Positions 26,879-37,190 of a DNA stretch of 64,000 nt are shown here, piece by piece. This DNA is from MGBC114844 sp910585855 (GTDB taxonomy: Bacteria > Bacillota > Clostridia > Lachnospirales > Lachnospiraceae): NCBI GenBank assembly GCA_965646165.1, contig CBFFYP010000012.1, positions 8,692 to 72,691 of the forward strand. The letters run 5' to 3'. The notes below the pieces were generated by a model that saw nothing but the letters and a program-made list of their open reading frames with translations, searched no databases and was not told the DNA's origin. Positions within the stretch are counted from its first letter, which is position 1, and each line of letters starts with the position of its first letter. The position numbers and the translations under genes are program-made.

Positions 26879-27695
26879 CTTTCATTCCCCCAAGAAATAG
26901 ACCATTTTTTCATTTTCCATAACCCGCAAAAATCAATATACATCGTTTCTTCATTATTTGGATCAATATAAATATCATTTGCAATTATATGCCGAACCAA
27001 TCGGCTTTCTTCTAGTGCATCTACAGGATAATACGTTACATGAATCCAATCTTTCATCCACTCCACTTCTACTTCTTCATAACCATCTGGATAAAAAACA
27101 TGATCCAGTTGAATCTGACCTGTTTCCATTTTTTCTATACTATAATTTACATCATAACCTAATTGAAATTTCTCATTTGGAAGCGAAATTCCTCCATATA
27201 TTGCAAATAAATAGGGATCTTTTGTATTACAAAATTTATTTCCGTTAAGTGAAACAGCACTAATTTCAACACTGTTTTCTTTAAATTCTATACTCATATA
27301 AAATTTTATCATTTCCTTTCCTATATAACTAAAATTTGATTCTGCCCCATTTTCCTTTGTTTCACTTAATTCCATGATACAATCTGAAAAACACCAAGTA
27401 CCATACAGATATTCCTTTAAAAATTCTTTTTCCTCTTCACTTAGTTCCGAAAATTTTTCCTCTTTTCCTCTTTCATAAGCCAAATCCCACCTTTTTTCCA
27501 ATTTCCTCCCTTCGTCTATTTCCTTTTCTACTTTTCCGCTTTTTTACTTTCCTCTACCAAAACCATATGTTCTCTTTCCCAAATATTTCCCTGCCATACT
27601 CCACTTAAAAAAAATAAACTTTCTATCAAAACATAACATAGTATCATTTTCTTTCTCAATTTTCTGACTCCTCCACTGTTCTTACTAATTTCCAA
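26875..27695 (-). pseudogene. Cassette gene B, first copy, frameshifted
   Basis: The 208-codon downstream frame (26875-27501) matches the intact copy at 29105-29917 almost throughout. The first 56 or so codons, with the membrane segment (MILCYVLIESLFFLSGVWQG), lie in another frame beginning at a TTG (27695). Compared with the intact copy, an extra eight bases (GCGGAAAA) near 27530 create the frameshift and a stop after ESKKAEK. The truncated reading lacks the anchor, so unless corrected the product would stay inside the cell. Confidence 0.7.
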
Positions 27696-27756
27696 AAATC
27701 ACAAATTTTTCCACCCTTTTTTCACATAAATTTTTCCCTGTTTTCTTTTTTATTTC

Positions 27757-28590
27757 TTATTGAAATCTTACCATCTTCCAAAGACCACAAAAATCCACAT
27801 AAATAACATCTGTATTCTCTGGATCAATATAAATATCATTAGCTGGATAATAGCCAGTCATTCTTCCTGCTCCTTCTGCATCCATCATAGAATAGGAAAC
27901 ATGATAAAACCCTTTCATCCAATCTAATTCCACTTCATCATATCCCGTTTCACTGTAAACATTATCTAAAAATATTGTTCCTGTATCCATCTGTTCAATT
28001 TGATAAACAGGAAATTTGATCTCTACCAATCCTCCATAAATACTATATAAATAAATATCTGTTTGATTGGAAAAAAACCTTCTTGGTGCTGGTGTCCTAC
28101 ACCATACATGTTCTTTAGTATACCATATATCTACCATATCTAATTTCATCTCTCTTATCCCTTCTTCACTAAAGTTTACTTCCCATTCTCTGTGATTTGA
28201 ATTTTTTTTCAGTGCAACAATTCTTTCCGAAAACTCCCATGCACCCATTATAATTCCCCAAAGATGTTCTTCCAAAAAAACAGTTTCTTCTATTGTTAAA
28301 TAATAATCCTCTTCTTTTTTTACATTTTTTTCTTCTCTTTCCCACCCTCGAATCAAATAATCCACTTCTAGTAAATTCTTTTCTGGTATATGTATAAAAT
28401 CTTCTAAAAACTCCTCTTCTTTTTCTGCTTTCTGCTTTTCTTTACTACCTTCTATCAAAATCATGTACTCCCTTTTCCAAATGCTTTCCAACCATATTCC
28501 ACTTAAAAATAAACTTCCTATCAAAACATAATATAATATCACTTTTTTTCTCAATTTCCTGACTCCTCCACTATCCTTGTTAATTTCCAA
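27757..28590 (-). CDS. Membrane-anchored cassette protein C, first copy
   Basis: 277 residues from a TTG start at 28590 that overlaps the end of the preceding A-type copy, although a start a little downstream is possible. It has a membrane segment (VILYYVLIGSLFLSGIWL), a long charged linker, then FLEEHLWGIIMGAWEFSERI and the shared ending NDIYIDPENTDVIYVDFCGL. It is close to 29982-30821 over its full external part. An N-terminal Arg/Lys-rich RKLRKK precedes the anchor, so the bulk faces outside. Confidence 0.7.
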   Translation of the reverse strand: MEINKDSGGVRKLRKKVILYYVLIGSLFLSGIWLESIWKREYMILIEGSKEKQKAEKEEEFLEDFIHIPEKNLLEVDYLIRGWEREEKNVKKEEDYYLTIEETVFLEEHLWGIIMGAWEFSERIVALKKNSNHREWEVNFSEEGIREMKLDMVDIWYTKEHVWCRTPAPRRFFSNQTDIYLYSIYGGLVEIKFPVYQIEQMDTGTIFLDNVYSETGYDEVELDWMKGFYHVSYSMMDAEGAGRMTGYYPANDIYIDPENTDVIYVDFCGLWKMVRFQ

Positions 28591-29098
28591 AAAACCCCAA
28601 ATTTTACATAGATACTTTCTGTATCATCTGGATCAATATAAATATCATTCCAAAAATTTTTTCCCTCAAAAGGGAAGTCCTCTCGATCCAAAATTAAGTA
28701 TTTAGAACCCCCTTGCAGAGATGGAAATGAATAAGTTACATAGAACAAATTCTTTTTTACTTTTTCCACGGTATAAGTTGGTAACTTTCCCCACGAAATT
28801 CCTCCCTCCAATGCAAAAATCCACATATCCCTTGGAGCAGAAAAAGAATTTTGCCCTTTTTCAATGGATGTTTTACCCATTCTTTTTGACATTCTAAAAT
28901 TACCACCTCTTTTAATTCTTCCTGTCCATTTTTACTTAATGTATAGTCGGATAAAATATCCCCTCTTACCACTTCTAAAAATCTCCATTTTCCATAAAGA
29001 TGTTCTTCCAGAAACTTTTCTTTTTTCTCTTCCATAAGATCCAAATATCGTTTTCCTTCCCTTACTTTCTGCCAATTTACACTTTGAGGAAAAAATCT
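28551..29098 (-). pseudogene. Cassette gene A, second copy, deleted and frameshifted
   Basis: Compared with 26228-26878 this copy lacks about 95 bp that encode the start and membrane anchor; the junction near 29098 runs straight into the end of 29105-29917. A one-base loss in an A-tract near 28860 (five A instead of six) shifts the frame at HPLKKG. The reading resumes one frame back as QNSFSAPRDMWIFALEGG. Two overlapping partial frames remain. Without an anchor it is unlikely to work. Confidence 0.75.
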
Positions 29099-29104
29099 TT
29101 TTCT

Positions 29105-29917
29105 TCATCTTCTATTTTCCCAAGAGATAGACCATTTTTTCATTTTCCATAACCCGCAAAAATCAATATACATCGTTTCTTCACTATTCGGATCAATATA
29201 AATATCATTTGCAATTATATGCCGAACTAATCGGCTTTCTTCTAGTGCATCTACAGGATAATATGTTACATGAATCCAATCTTTCATCCACTCCACTTCT
29301 ACTTCTTCATAACCATCTGGATAAAAAACATGATCCAGTTGAATCTGACCTGTTTCCATTTTTTCTATACTATAATTTACATCATAACCTAATTGAAATT
29401 TCTCATTTGGAAGCGAAATTCCTCCATATATTGCAAATAAATAGGGATCTTTTGTATTACAAAATTTATTTCCGTTAAGTGAAACAGCACTAATTTCAAC
29501 ACTGTTTTCTTTAAATTCTATACTCATATAAAATTTTATCATTTCCTTTCCTATATAACTAAAATTTGATTCTGCCCCATTTTCCTTTGTTTCACTTAAT
29601 TCCATGATACAATCTGAAAAATACCAAGTACCATACAGATATTCCTTTAAAAATTCCTTTTCTTCTTCACTTAATTCCGAAATTTTCTCCTCTTTTCCTC
29701 TTTCATAAGCCAAATCCCACCTTTTTTCCAATTTCCTCTCTTCCCCTATTTCCTTTTCTACTTTTTTACTTTCCTCTACCAAAACCATACGTTCTCTTTT
29801 CCAACTATTTCCCTGCCATACTCCACTTAAAAAAAATAAACTTCCTATCAAAACATAACATAGTATCATTTTTTTTCTCAATTTTCTGACTCCTCCACTA
29901 TTCTTACTAATTTCCAA
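29105..29917 (-). CDS. Membrane-anchored cassette protein B, second copy
   Basis: 270 residues from a TTG start (29915-29917). RKLRKK then MILCYVLIGSLFFLSGVW forms the anchor. The outer domain contains FLKEYLYGTWYFSDCIMEL and ends NDIYIDPNSEETMYIDFCGL. This intact copy is the reference for the frameshifted 26875-27695. The ribosome site is weak, so coupling to the upstream gene through the short 60-bp gap may be needed. Candidate immunity protein by context. Confidence 0.7.
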   Translation of the reverse strand: MEISKNSGGVRKLRKKMILCYVLIGSLFFLSGVWQGNSWKRERMVLVEESKKVEKEIGEERKLEKRWDLAYERGKEEKISELSEEEKEFLKEYLYGTWYFSDCIMELSETKENGAESNFSYIGKEMIKFYMSIEFKENSVEISAVSLNGNKFCNTKDPYLFAIYGGISLPNEKFQLGYDVNYSIEKMETGQIQLDHVFYPDGYEEVEVEWMKDWIHVTYYPVDALEESRLVRHIIANDIYIDPNSEETMYIDFCGLWKMKKWSISWENRR

Positions 29918-29981
29918 AAATCACAAATTTTTCTACCCTTTTTTCATATAAATTTTTCAGTGCTTTCTTTTTTATTTCTTA

Positions 29982-30821
29982 TCAATGTCTTACCATTTTC
30001 CAAAGACCACAAAAATCCACGTAAATAACATCTGTATCTTCTGGATCAATATAAATATCATTAGCTGGATAATAACCAGTCATTCTTCCTGCTCCTTCTG
30101 CTTCCATCATAGAATAGTAAACATGATAAAACCCTTTCATCCAATCTAATTCCACTTCATCATATCCTGTTTCACTGTAAACATTATCTAAAAATATTGT
30201 TCCTGTATCCATCTGTTCAACTTGATAGACAGGAAATCTAATCTTTACCAATCCTCCATACACACTATATAAATAAATATCTGCTTGATTAGAAAAGAAC
30301 CTTCTTGGTGCTGGTGTACTACACCATAGATCCTCTTTATAATACCATATCATTACCCTATTCAACTCCATCTCTTCTATCCCTTTTTCACTAAAGTTTA
30401 CTTCCCATTCTCTATGATTTACATTTTCTTTCAATGCAATAACTCTTTCCGAAAACTCCCATGCACCCATTACCACTCCCCAAAGATGTTCTTCCAAAAA
30501 AGCCGTTTCTTCTATTGTTAAATAATAATCCGCTTCTTTTTTTACATTTTTTTCTTCTCTTTCCCACCCTCGAATCAAATAATCCACTTCCTCCTGTTGT
30601 GTAAATTGAATCTCTTTTTCTTTCTCCATTCTTCCACACTTTTCAAGTAAATTTTTTTCCGGTATATATATAAATTTTTCTGAAAATTCCTCCTCTATCT
30701 GCCCTTTTCCCTCTATTATTCCTATACAAAAATCACAATAAAATAAATTAATACTAATTCCTAAAAACAATACAAAGACATTTTTTTTATTTTTCTTCTC
30801 ATCCCTATTCATACCATCCAA
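29982..30821 (-). CDS. Membrane-anchored cassette protein C, second copy
   Basis: 279 residues. The ATG overlaps the last codons of the spike-lysozyme reading 30805-32367 (17-bp overlap), so translation is coupled to the effector. Anchor NVFVLFLGISINLFYCDFCI; external part with FLEEHLWGVVMGAWEFSERV and the ending NDIYIDPEDTDVIYVDFCGL. As the first gene after the effector it is the best candidate for the original cognate immunity protein. The remaining cassette members look like expansions. Confidence 0.75.
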   Translation of the reverse strand: MDGMNRDEKKNKKNVFVLFLGISINLFYCDFCIGIIEGKGQIEEEFSEKFIYIPEKNLLEKCGRMEKEKEIQFTQQEEVDYLIRGWEREEKNVKKEADYYLTIEETAFLEEHLWGVVMGAWEFSERVIALKENVNHREWEVNFSEKGIEEMELNRVMIWYYKEDLWCSTPAPRRFFSNQADIYLYSVYGGLVKIRFPVYQVEQMDTGTIFLDNVYSETGYDEVELDWMKGFYHVYYSMMEAEGAGRMTGYYPANDIYIDPEDTDVIYVDFCGLWKMVRH

Positions 30822-33483
30822 GTTTTTTCTTTAAATTTTCTATACCTTCTGGTGTATTTTCATAGTTTTTATTTGTATAATCATTAAAATAAAAAATATT
30901 ACACTCTCTTAATCGTCTCCATAATAGCCCCTCCTGTCCTGCATACCAACCTTTCTCTACTGCCTCCTTTAATTTATTAATTGCACTTTTTTGCGTTCCA
31001 TTTAAAAATTGATTACTAAGACTATCCTCATTATCTACCTTATTACCATTATAAAGAAGACTAGCTAATGCTGCTACTTGATTATAAGTAAAATACTCTC
31101 CTTTACTATTTATTATATTTTCTGCATTTTTCCAAAACGTATGTACATCCTTCTTAAGTAATACCTCTGCCTCTTTCATTGATAAAATAGCTGGATTTTC
31201 CAAACCACTTTTTTCATATAAACTCATTTGAACTTTTATATAATTCTTTATCATCTCATAACCTTCTTTACTATCATGTATTTCCCATATCTCAATATCT
31301 TTATAATCATCATACTTTAATATTCCCGATTCTCCCTCTATCTCCATCCCCTTATAATCATCATAATTTAATGTTTCCGTTTCTTTCTCATTTGATGTTT
31401 CCGTTTCTTCCTCATTTGATGTTTTTGTTTCTTCCTCATTTGATGTTGTCGTTTCTTCCTCATTTGATGTTGTCGTTTCTTCCTCATTTGATGTTTCTGT
31501 TTCTTTCTTCTTATCATCTTTTTTTATCTTTAATCCATATTTTTTTGCATCTTCCAGCGATTGAATTGAATGGCCATAGCCTATAGTAATATAACCATCA
31601 CTTGCCGAAAATGGTTTAATACCCACTTTTTTCTTTCCTCCTTCTTTTGTTTCTTCAAAAACAAAATTATAATCATAAAAAGGATCTTCTAATTCCATTA
31701 TAAAATAAACTAATTTTTGAAAATGTTCCTCTCTCTCTTTGTATCTTTTTCTTGTAACTGGAAATCCCTGAAACCTATTTTCTAATACAGATACATCTTC
31801 CTGCAAATTTTCTTCTTCATCCTCCTCATCCGGCAATGGATATCCCCCTGTTATTACATGATTCTCCATTGAATGTAAAGCAGAAGGAAACGTCATTTCT
31901 TCCTCTTTTTTTCCTTCCATAACTTCTGCTAAAGCAACTACTGTAGCCCCTCTTCCAACCTTTGGTATACTTCCAAGTGCAAAAAGACTTACAATATCAC
32001 TTACTCCATGAATGGAGGATAAATCTACTTCCGGCAATGCTCCAAGTGCCCGATATAGTATCTGCCAATTTTCAATTTTCCTCTTTTTTTCTGTTCTATT
32101 TCTTTCCTCTTTTTCTTCTGTTTCTATTCCTTCTTCTGTTCCAATCATATGTACTTTTTCTGGTGCATAAAAATTAAAATCCCGGCATATCTCAATATTT
32201 GCGCTTGCTGTCCGACAAACAATTTCAACCGGAGCAACTTCTTTTATTACTTTTCCGCTAATCTGAATCTCTCCATCTGCTCTTAAAAAAATATCCTTTT
32301 CGCTGCACAATCGGATTCCTTCCTGATCTTCTAAAGAAAAATATTCTTCCCCATTTTTTCCCTCCAAAAAAAGACATTCTGGATAAAGACCTAACCTCTT
32401 CTTATCCTTTGTAAAAAATTCTCGATTTTGCGAATTTTCATAATATTCTTTTTTTCATTATGAATTGCAGACAAAATAACTTGCCCGTCCTTTTCCTCTC
32501 TTGTTGGCAGATATAAAACAGCTTTCGTTCCTATCTCCGGCATACAATACGATAAATTATTTGTTTCCGGTATCCAGTCCCATGGATATTCGGCACGTTC
32601 CTCTGCATCAATATCTAACTGAAGATATACGGATTCTCCCTCACATTTTCGAATCGTTCCTTCTAACCTTGCCCCAGCCAGATTAGCTGCATATATTCTT
32701 TCCTGATAATACATCCCCCTTGCCCCTAAATAATAAGTGCAAAATAATTCCCCTGATTCATAAACTATCTTTCGTTCAAATACCTGATAAGATTTCCCTT
32801 TATAAAGAATCGAATCTCCCATCTGCCAGTTTCTCTTTGTTCGAACTTCTAAACAAAATGACTGACTTCTTGGCAGCCCAGCCCGATAACAACCCTTTTC
32901 AAAATAAGCAGAAGGAATCCCCAAACCAACAATCTCACATTCTTCTGCTTCTCTCCTCTTTCCATAACACATTCCTAAAAAGAAATCCGGCTTCCCGGTT
33001 TTCAAATCAGCAATCAGCTTCCCATTAAAATGGCTGCTGATCCTCTTTAAAAACTCCCAGTCCGTTTCCTGATACTGCAAAAGTGGAGTTTCAATCGCCC
33101 GATCTTCCCCTAACATCCATAAAAAATTTCCTGCTTTTTCTTGCTGCATTACGAAACTCACTACCTGCTTATAAGTCATATCCCGCCTTTGAAATGACTG
33201 ACTTTTCTTCTCCTGATCCAATACCTTTGTTGCTCCAATTCCTCTTACCTCTATTGTAAGCAGCCGATTTTCTTTCCTCTTCTTCCCGATAAATCAAAAT
33301 ATCCGTATTTGACCAGTCCCGATAAAGAATTACTTCTTCTTTTTCCTCTGAAACCTCTGCCCAAAGCTGCAATATTCCATATTCATTCATCTGATGCAAA
33401 ATCATAAATTTCTGCACAAAAAGCAATGGCAGCTCTGTCCGAATCAAAATCTGTTCCTCAAAAATCTTATACTCTTTTGCCAT
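30805..33483 (-). pseudogene. VgrG-like spike with GH24 lysozyme tail, broken in two places
   Basis: Three frames together rebuild a spike parallel to 18825-22082: hub (33169-33483 and 32391-33221, with YQETDWEFLKRISSHF), OB-fold (LQLDIDAEERAEYPWDW, SYCMPEIGTKAVLYLP), stalk, then a T4-type lysozyme with GYITIGYGHSIQSLEDA and TYNQVAALASLLYNG. Break one, near 33260, removes about 15 codons found in the paralogue and changes frame. Break two is at an A_AAA_AAG heptamer (32448-32454), where a -1 shift restores the frame exactly. Break one makes the gene probably non-functional, unless assembly error is involved. Downstream is the C-B-A immunity array. Confidence 0.75.
31388..31507 (-). repeat. 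24-bp tandem repeat within lysozyme domain
   Basis: Five in-frame units of 24 bp (consensus on plus strand TCATTTGATGTT plus NNNGTTTCTTCC) encode SNEEET-type octapeptides between the TIGYGH motif and the rest of the GH24 domain. Copy number can change without shifting the frame. Confidence 0.9.
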
Positions 33484-33519
33484 TTCCTTCTTTCTCCTAT
33501 TCTTTTTCTCTCCTGTTTT

Positions 33520-36117
33520 TTACTTTCTCCCATCAAAAAAATTCTTTACCCATCCCTCATTTTCAAAATAAAATACCTGCTCTCTTCCCAAATATAATTC
33601 CTCTTCTTTTCGATAAACAGGCACGACTGAAAAACTCCAATCCATCGAATTTGTCCATACAAAAAACCGTACTTCATTTTCTATAATATCATCTGTATCA
33701 TCCTGCAGAATATGACCCTGATACTGGTTTTGAATCTGCTGATAACTCACTTTCTGAAACTCTTCTAAAACGCAAATATAGGTATACTGATACTGCTCTT
33801 TTCCCTCCCAATCCTTTAAATACAATTTTAAAGTCAGATTTTCCATATTCCTAGAAATCATCCCACTTCTTTTCATTCTTTTTAAAAGAGGAATCAAACA
33901 AATCTCCTTTCCATAATGCGTATATGCCGTTATCTGATAAGGAAACAGAGGCTCTCCCATCCGAATAGAAATATCAGCAAATCCATATCGCTTCTCTTTT
34001 AAATATTTCAGTATTCCCTCTACCGAATCCGATTTTTTTTCGGTATCTGCCTTCCTTCTGCTAAATTGTATCATCCTTCCCGGTATATATTCTTTTAATA
34101 CCTCACGAAAAATAGCAATATTGCAAGACTGCCCTGTCAATTTAATAATAAAATATTCTTCCAACCGCTTTTCCTGATCCAGTCTTTCCATCCAGCGGCT
34201 GATTGTTCCATAAATATCAGCCCGCAAAAGCTGCTCTAATTCATAAATATTAAGCGATATACTAGGAAACTCTTTTACTGCAGCCAGACCATCTTTCGCA
34301 CGGATCGAAAATTTCCATTTATCTACCGGAATCCATACTGCATCCGGTTCATCTATTGCCTCAGAAGACAAAATAACCCGCAATGTCTTATCACGACAAT
34401 AAAACTCTTTCTTTACCGTTTCTGCCAAATGAAAAAACAGATAAAAATTATTTTTTACTTTATAGTAATCTGTTCTGCTTTGACCCTCCAATTTCTGAAA
34501 GCAAGTAGGCAGATACTGTTCTGCTTCCCAATAAGTTTCCTCTAATTCCTGATAAAATTTCTCCGTTCCATACTGATCCACATAACGAAAAATATCCCTA
34601 TCATAAGCAGACAAAATCTCTTCTTTTGATTTTAATACCAAACCACAACAAGCATTTACCGTCATAATTTTTAATAACTGCATAATTCGATAAGTCAATG
34701 CATTGCCCCCAAAATTGACATCACCATTTTCATAAGTCGTTTCTAATTCAATTCGATAAGCCACCCGCCTGTCCCATATCCGAAACCGGCAGGAATACAA
34801 ATTCATCGCACTTCCCCCACAGTCAATTAAAAGCGCTTTCTGCTCCTCCCCATCCTGAAACTGATGCATTTTCATTATTTCAGAAATAGTATGATAAAAA
34901 ACCGCTGTTCCCTCTTCTATCCTATCCTGCTGCTCCACCTTATACTCTGGAAAAATCTCATTTACTAACTGCTGAAAACGTACTTTCTGCTTCATCGGAC
35001 AACAAATATGCACTTCATCCACCCTGCACTTAAACTGATTACAGACCGACTGTATCACATATCTAAAATATGCCTTCAAAATCTCCTTTCTAGACAAAAC
35101 CCCTCTCCTGCCCTGTCCATCCGTTATCTCCTCCAACTTTTCATAATCCATAATCCAGCGTTTTATATCATAAAAAATACAAAACCCCTCCTCAATATAA
35201 CTAGACTCTCCCAATCGAACAGCATCATATCCAAATAAAAACTCTGGCTTTCCCTCTTCTGCCGAAAGCAAAGCAGCTACACTTGGCAAAAATATACTTT
35301 CTTTCCCATCCATATCATAAAACAACGCATAATTTACCTCATTCTCTCTCCACTCTAACTCTTTTTGAAAACACCCACTTTCAAAATAAGAATGATCCAA
35401 ATAAACCCCTGCAGACGTATAACAAGTTCCAAAATCAATTACAACCGGCATAGAAAGAGGAATCGGCTTTCTGATCTCAAAATCAAAAAGAGGAATCCGA
35501 TAAACCTTTATTAATTCAGAAACCCCAGCCATATCTCCATTATAAATCCGATACAGCAAATCAGATTCTCGACGTTCCATACAATATAAACTATAATTTT
35601 TCACTTTAGACTCTCTGCACGAAATCTCCTCTGACTTCATTAAATACAAAAAATCCGTATCCAATCCAACCGACACCACATTCAATACAGCACACAATGT
35701 CCCATCCTCTCCAACTACCAACGCATTTGTTCCTATCAAACATTTTTGATAAGGAATTGTAATCTTATCCAAATAACCAACTGCCAGCCCTTCATATATC
35801 ACAATCTTTAAACCACATGAACATACCATTCCTTCCTTTTCATAAAAAACCATTTTTCTTACCAATTTTTCTAATGCCTGCATCCCACCCTTTTTCTCTT
35901 TTCGAATCAAAAAAGATTCCTCTGCTCCACGATAACGTAAAATCACACGTATCAACTCTTCCCTATCCATTGGATTAATCACCCCTTGGATAATCTTCTC
36001 CTTACGGCAGATTTCCCTTAACTGAAAAGTAGTCATCCGCAGCAGTTCCGCCTTCCGATATCGAATCTCTGCTGTTTTTTCCTCTTTCTTCTTCAATCTA
36101 TACCCAAATCGATCCAT
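33520..36117 (-). CDS. Actin/Hsp70-fold ATPase with SAP-like N-terminus
   Basis: 865 residues. Residues 25-63 (LLRMTTFQLREICRKEKIIQ) resemble a SAP/HeH helix-extension-helix. An actin-like nucleotide-binding core follows: phosphate-1 loop VVIDFGTCYTSAGVY (225-239) and phosphate-2 loop ALLIDCGGSAMNLYS (427-441). The lid region is long and there is no Hsp70 EEVD tail. The C-terminal third contains beta-rich segments such as ITAYTHYGKEICLIPLLKR. It is cytoplasmic. A J-domain gene lies 8 kb upstream in the same locus, so the two may form a chaperone pair for assembly or disassembly of the injection machine, perhaps in place of ClpV. That pairing is inference. Confidence 0.75.
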   Translation of the reverse strand: MDRFGYRLKKKEEKTAEIRYRKAELLRMTTFQLREICRKEKIIQGVINPMDREELIRVILRYRGAEESFLIRKEKKGGMQALEKLVRKMVFYEKEGMVCSCGLKIVIYEGLAVGYLDKITIPYQKCLIGTNALVVGEDGTLCAVLNVVSVGLDTDFLYLMKSEEISCRESKVKNYSLYCMERRESDLLYRIYNGDMAGVSELIKVYRIPLFDFEIRKPIPLSMPVVIDFGTCYTSAGVYLDHSYFESGCFQKELEWRENEVNYALFYDMDGKESIFLPSVAALLSAEEGKPEFLFGYDAVRLGESSYIEEGFCIFYDIKRWIMDYEKLEEITDGQGRRGVLSRKEILKAYFRYVIQSVCNQFKCRVDEVHICCPMKQKVRFQQLVNEIFPEYKVEQQDRIEEGTAVFYHTISEIMKMHQFQDGEEQKALLIDCGGSAMNLYSCRFRIWDRRVAYRIELETTYENGDVNFGGNALTYRIMQLLKIMTVNACCGLVLKSKEEILSAYDRDIFRYVDQYGTEKFYQELEETYWEAEQYLPTCFQKLEGQSRTDYYKVKNNFYLFFHLAETVKKEFYCRDKTLRVILSSEAIDEPDAVWIPVDKWKFSIRAKDGLAAVKEFPSISLNIYELEQLLRADIYGTISRWMERLDQEKRLEEYFIIKLTGQSCNIAIFREVLKEYIPGRMIQFSRRKADTEKKSDSVEGILKYLKEKRYGFADISIRMGEPLFPYQITAYTHYGKEICLIPLLKRMKRSGMISRNMENLTLKLYLKDWEGKEQYQYTYICVLEEFQKVSYQQIQNQYQGHILQDDTDDIIENEVRFFVWTNSMDWSFSVVPVYRKEEELYLGREQVFYFENEGWVKNFFDGRK

Positions 36118-36129
36118 CTTTCTCCCCTT

Positions 36130-36822
36130 TCAAAACAATACCATATCCTCTATTTTCATTGTTTCCTCTATCCCAATAATTCCAAAATGATGTTCCCAAA
36201 ACAAAAAAACTTCAAAATAAATCGGCAAAAACAAGTCCTGAAGAAACCCCATTCGTATCCGTTCCACTTCTGTTTCCTCCACCCCAATATAAACCAACAC
36301 CTGCCTAATCCTATCATTACTGACATAAACAAAAGAATCAGGATACATATCACGCATCACCTCCCGAAACAACAAAATCGAACTGCCGCATTGATATAAC
36401 TTAAAAATCATACAAAGCAAACGATACAGTTTTTTCTTCTCAAAACAAAGAATTGCCTGCGCCGCCTGACTGCCGCAAACTCCATCCAACAGATCCATAA
36501 GCAAAAAACGCAGACAATACTCCTGTTTCGAAAGCCCCTGTCTTAAATCTGCCTGCACCATATAGTGCATCACAATATCAAAAAAAAGATTTCTTGTCTG
36601 TTCATACCCCTCTAAATTCCTATCAAAAACAGAAGAAAACTCCTTTGCAAATCGATAAAGAGGATTGACTTCCACCTGAGTACTTTCTATTCCTCTACTG
36701 TTTATATTCTCTAACACCACCTCTGCATAAGGACTTCCGTTCTGCACAGGACAATATTGCATCTCTTCTCTTGGTATATTTTCTTTATCTGCAGCCAATG
36801 CCGCTTCCCATATATAATTCAT
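36130..36822 (-). CDS. Conserved hypothetical protein of the secretion core
   Basis: 230 residues from the ATG at 36822, chosen because GGAGGGAAC lies just before it; the longer frame to 36858 has no ribosome site. Mostly helical with NPLYRFAKEFSSVFDRNLEG, FFDIVMHYMVQADLRQGL and a C-terminal half of long hydrophobic helices. There is no signal peptide. It starts 12 bp upstream of the actin-like gene, so the two are co-expressed. The family is not recognised. A baseplate or assembly component is possible from position. Confidence 0.65.
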   Translation of the reverse strand: MNYIWEAALAADKENIPREEMQYCPVQNGSPYAEVVLENINSRGIESTQVEVNPLYRFAKEFSSVFDRNLEGYEQTRNLFFDIVMHYMVQADLRQGLSKQEYCLRFLLMDLLDGVCGSQAAQAILCFEKKKLYRLLCMIFKLYQCGSSILLFREVMRDMYPDSFVYVSNDRIRQVLVYIGVEETEVERIRMGFLQDLFLPIYFEVFLFWEHHFGIIGIEETMKIEDMVLF

Positions 36823-36857
36823 GTTCCCTCCATATTTATTTCTGACCCGGACGCCCA

Positions 36858-36986
36858 CCTCTAAGCATAAGTCTGCACCGGAGCCGCTCTCGCTAAGAAT
36901 TTCCTCGTAGCGGACACTAAGGTGCTAAAATACAGCACCTAAGTGCCGACGGGAAATATACTCCTCTGCAGACCCATGCTTAGAGG
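36858..36986 (-). repeat. Palindromic-arm element, class II copy F
   Basis: Arms of 20 bp (36858-36877 and 36967-36986) pair with two G-U positions. On the minus strand the interior has a CACTAAGGTGCT-type inner hairpin, followed by ACGAGGAAATTCTTAGCG and AGAGCGGCTCCGG, then the second arm and GCGTCC. The motif also occurs in 56378-56468. It sits between the start of 36130-36822 and class I copy A. The stretch 36987-37190 shows nothing recognisable. Confidence 0.65.
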
Positions 36987-37190
36987 CAGGCTGTTTTATC
37001 TCTCCTGTAAAATTTATTAGAAACAAGCTATTTCATCTTTACCACTTCTTTCTGTATTTATGGTAATAAGTAATAAGGTAAATAATTGGGTATCCGCATA
37101 TTCTCAAACTTTGTTACAAGCTACAAAATTAACTTAGTAAAGCAGACTATCTTGTCTTTTCGAAAATTTTAAAAAGCCAAAAAACAGGCA

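Noticed and set aside
36858..36986. Hammerhead-type ribozyme suggested by the ACGAGGAAAT motif
   Set aside because: The CTGATGA and GAAAC core with three junction stems is not present in either copy.
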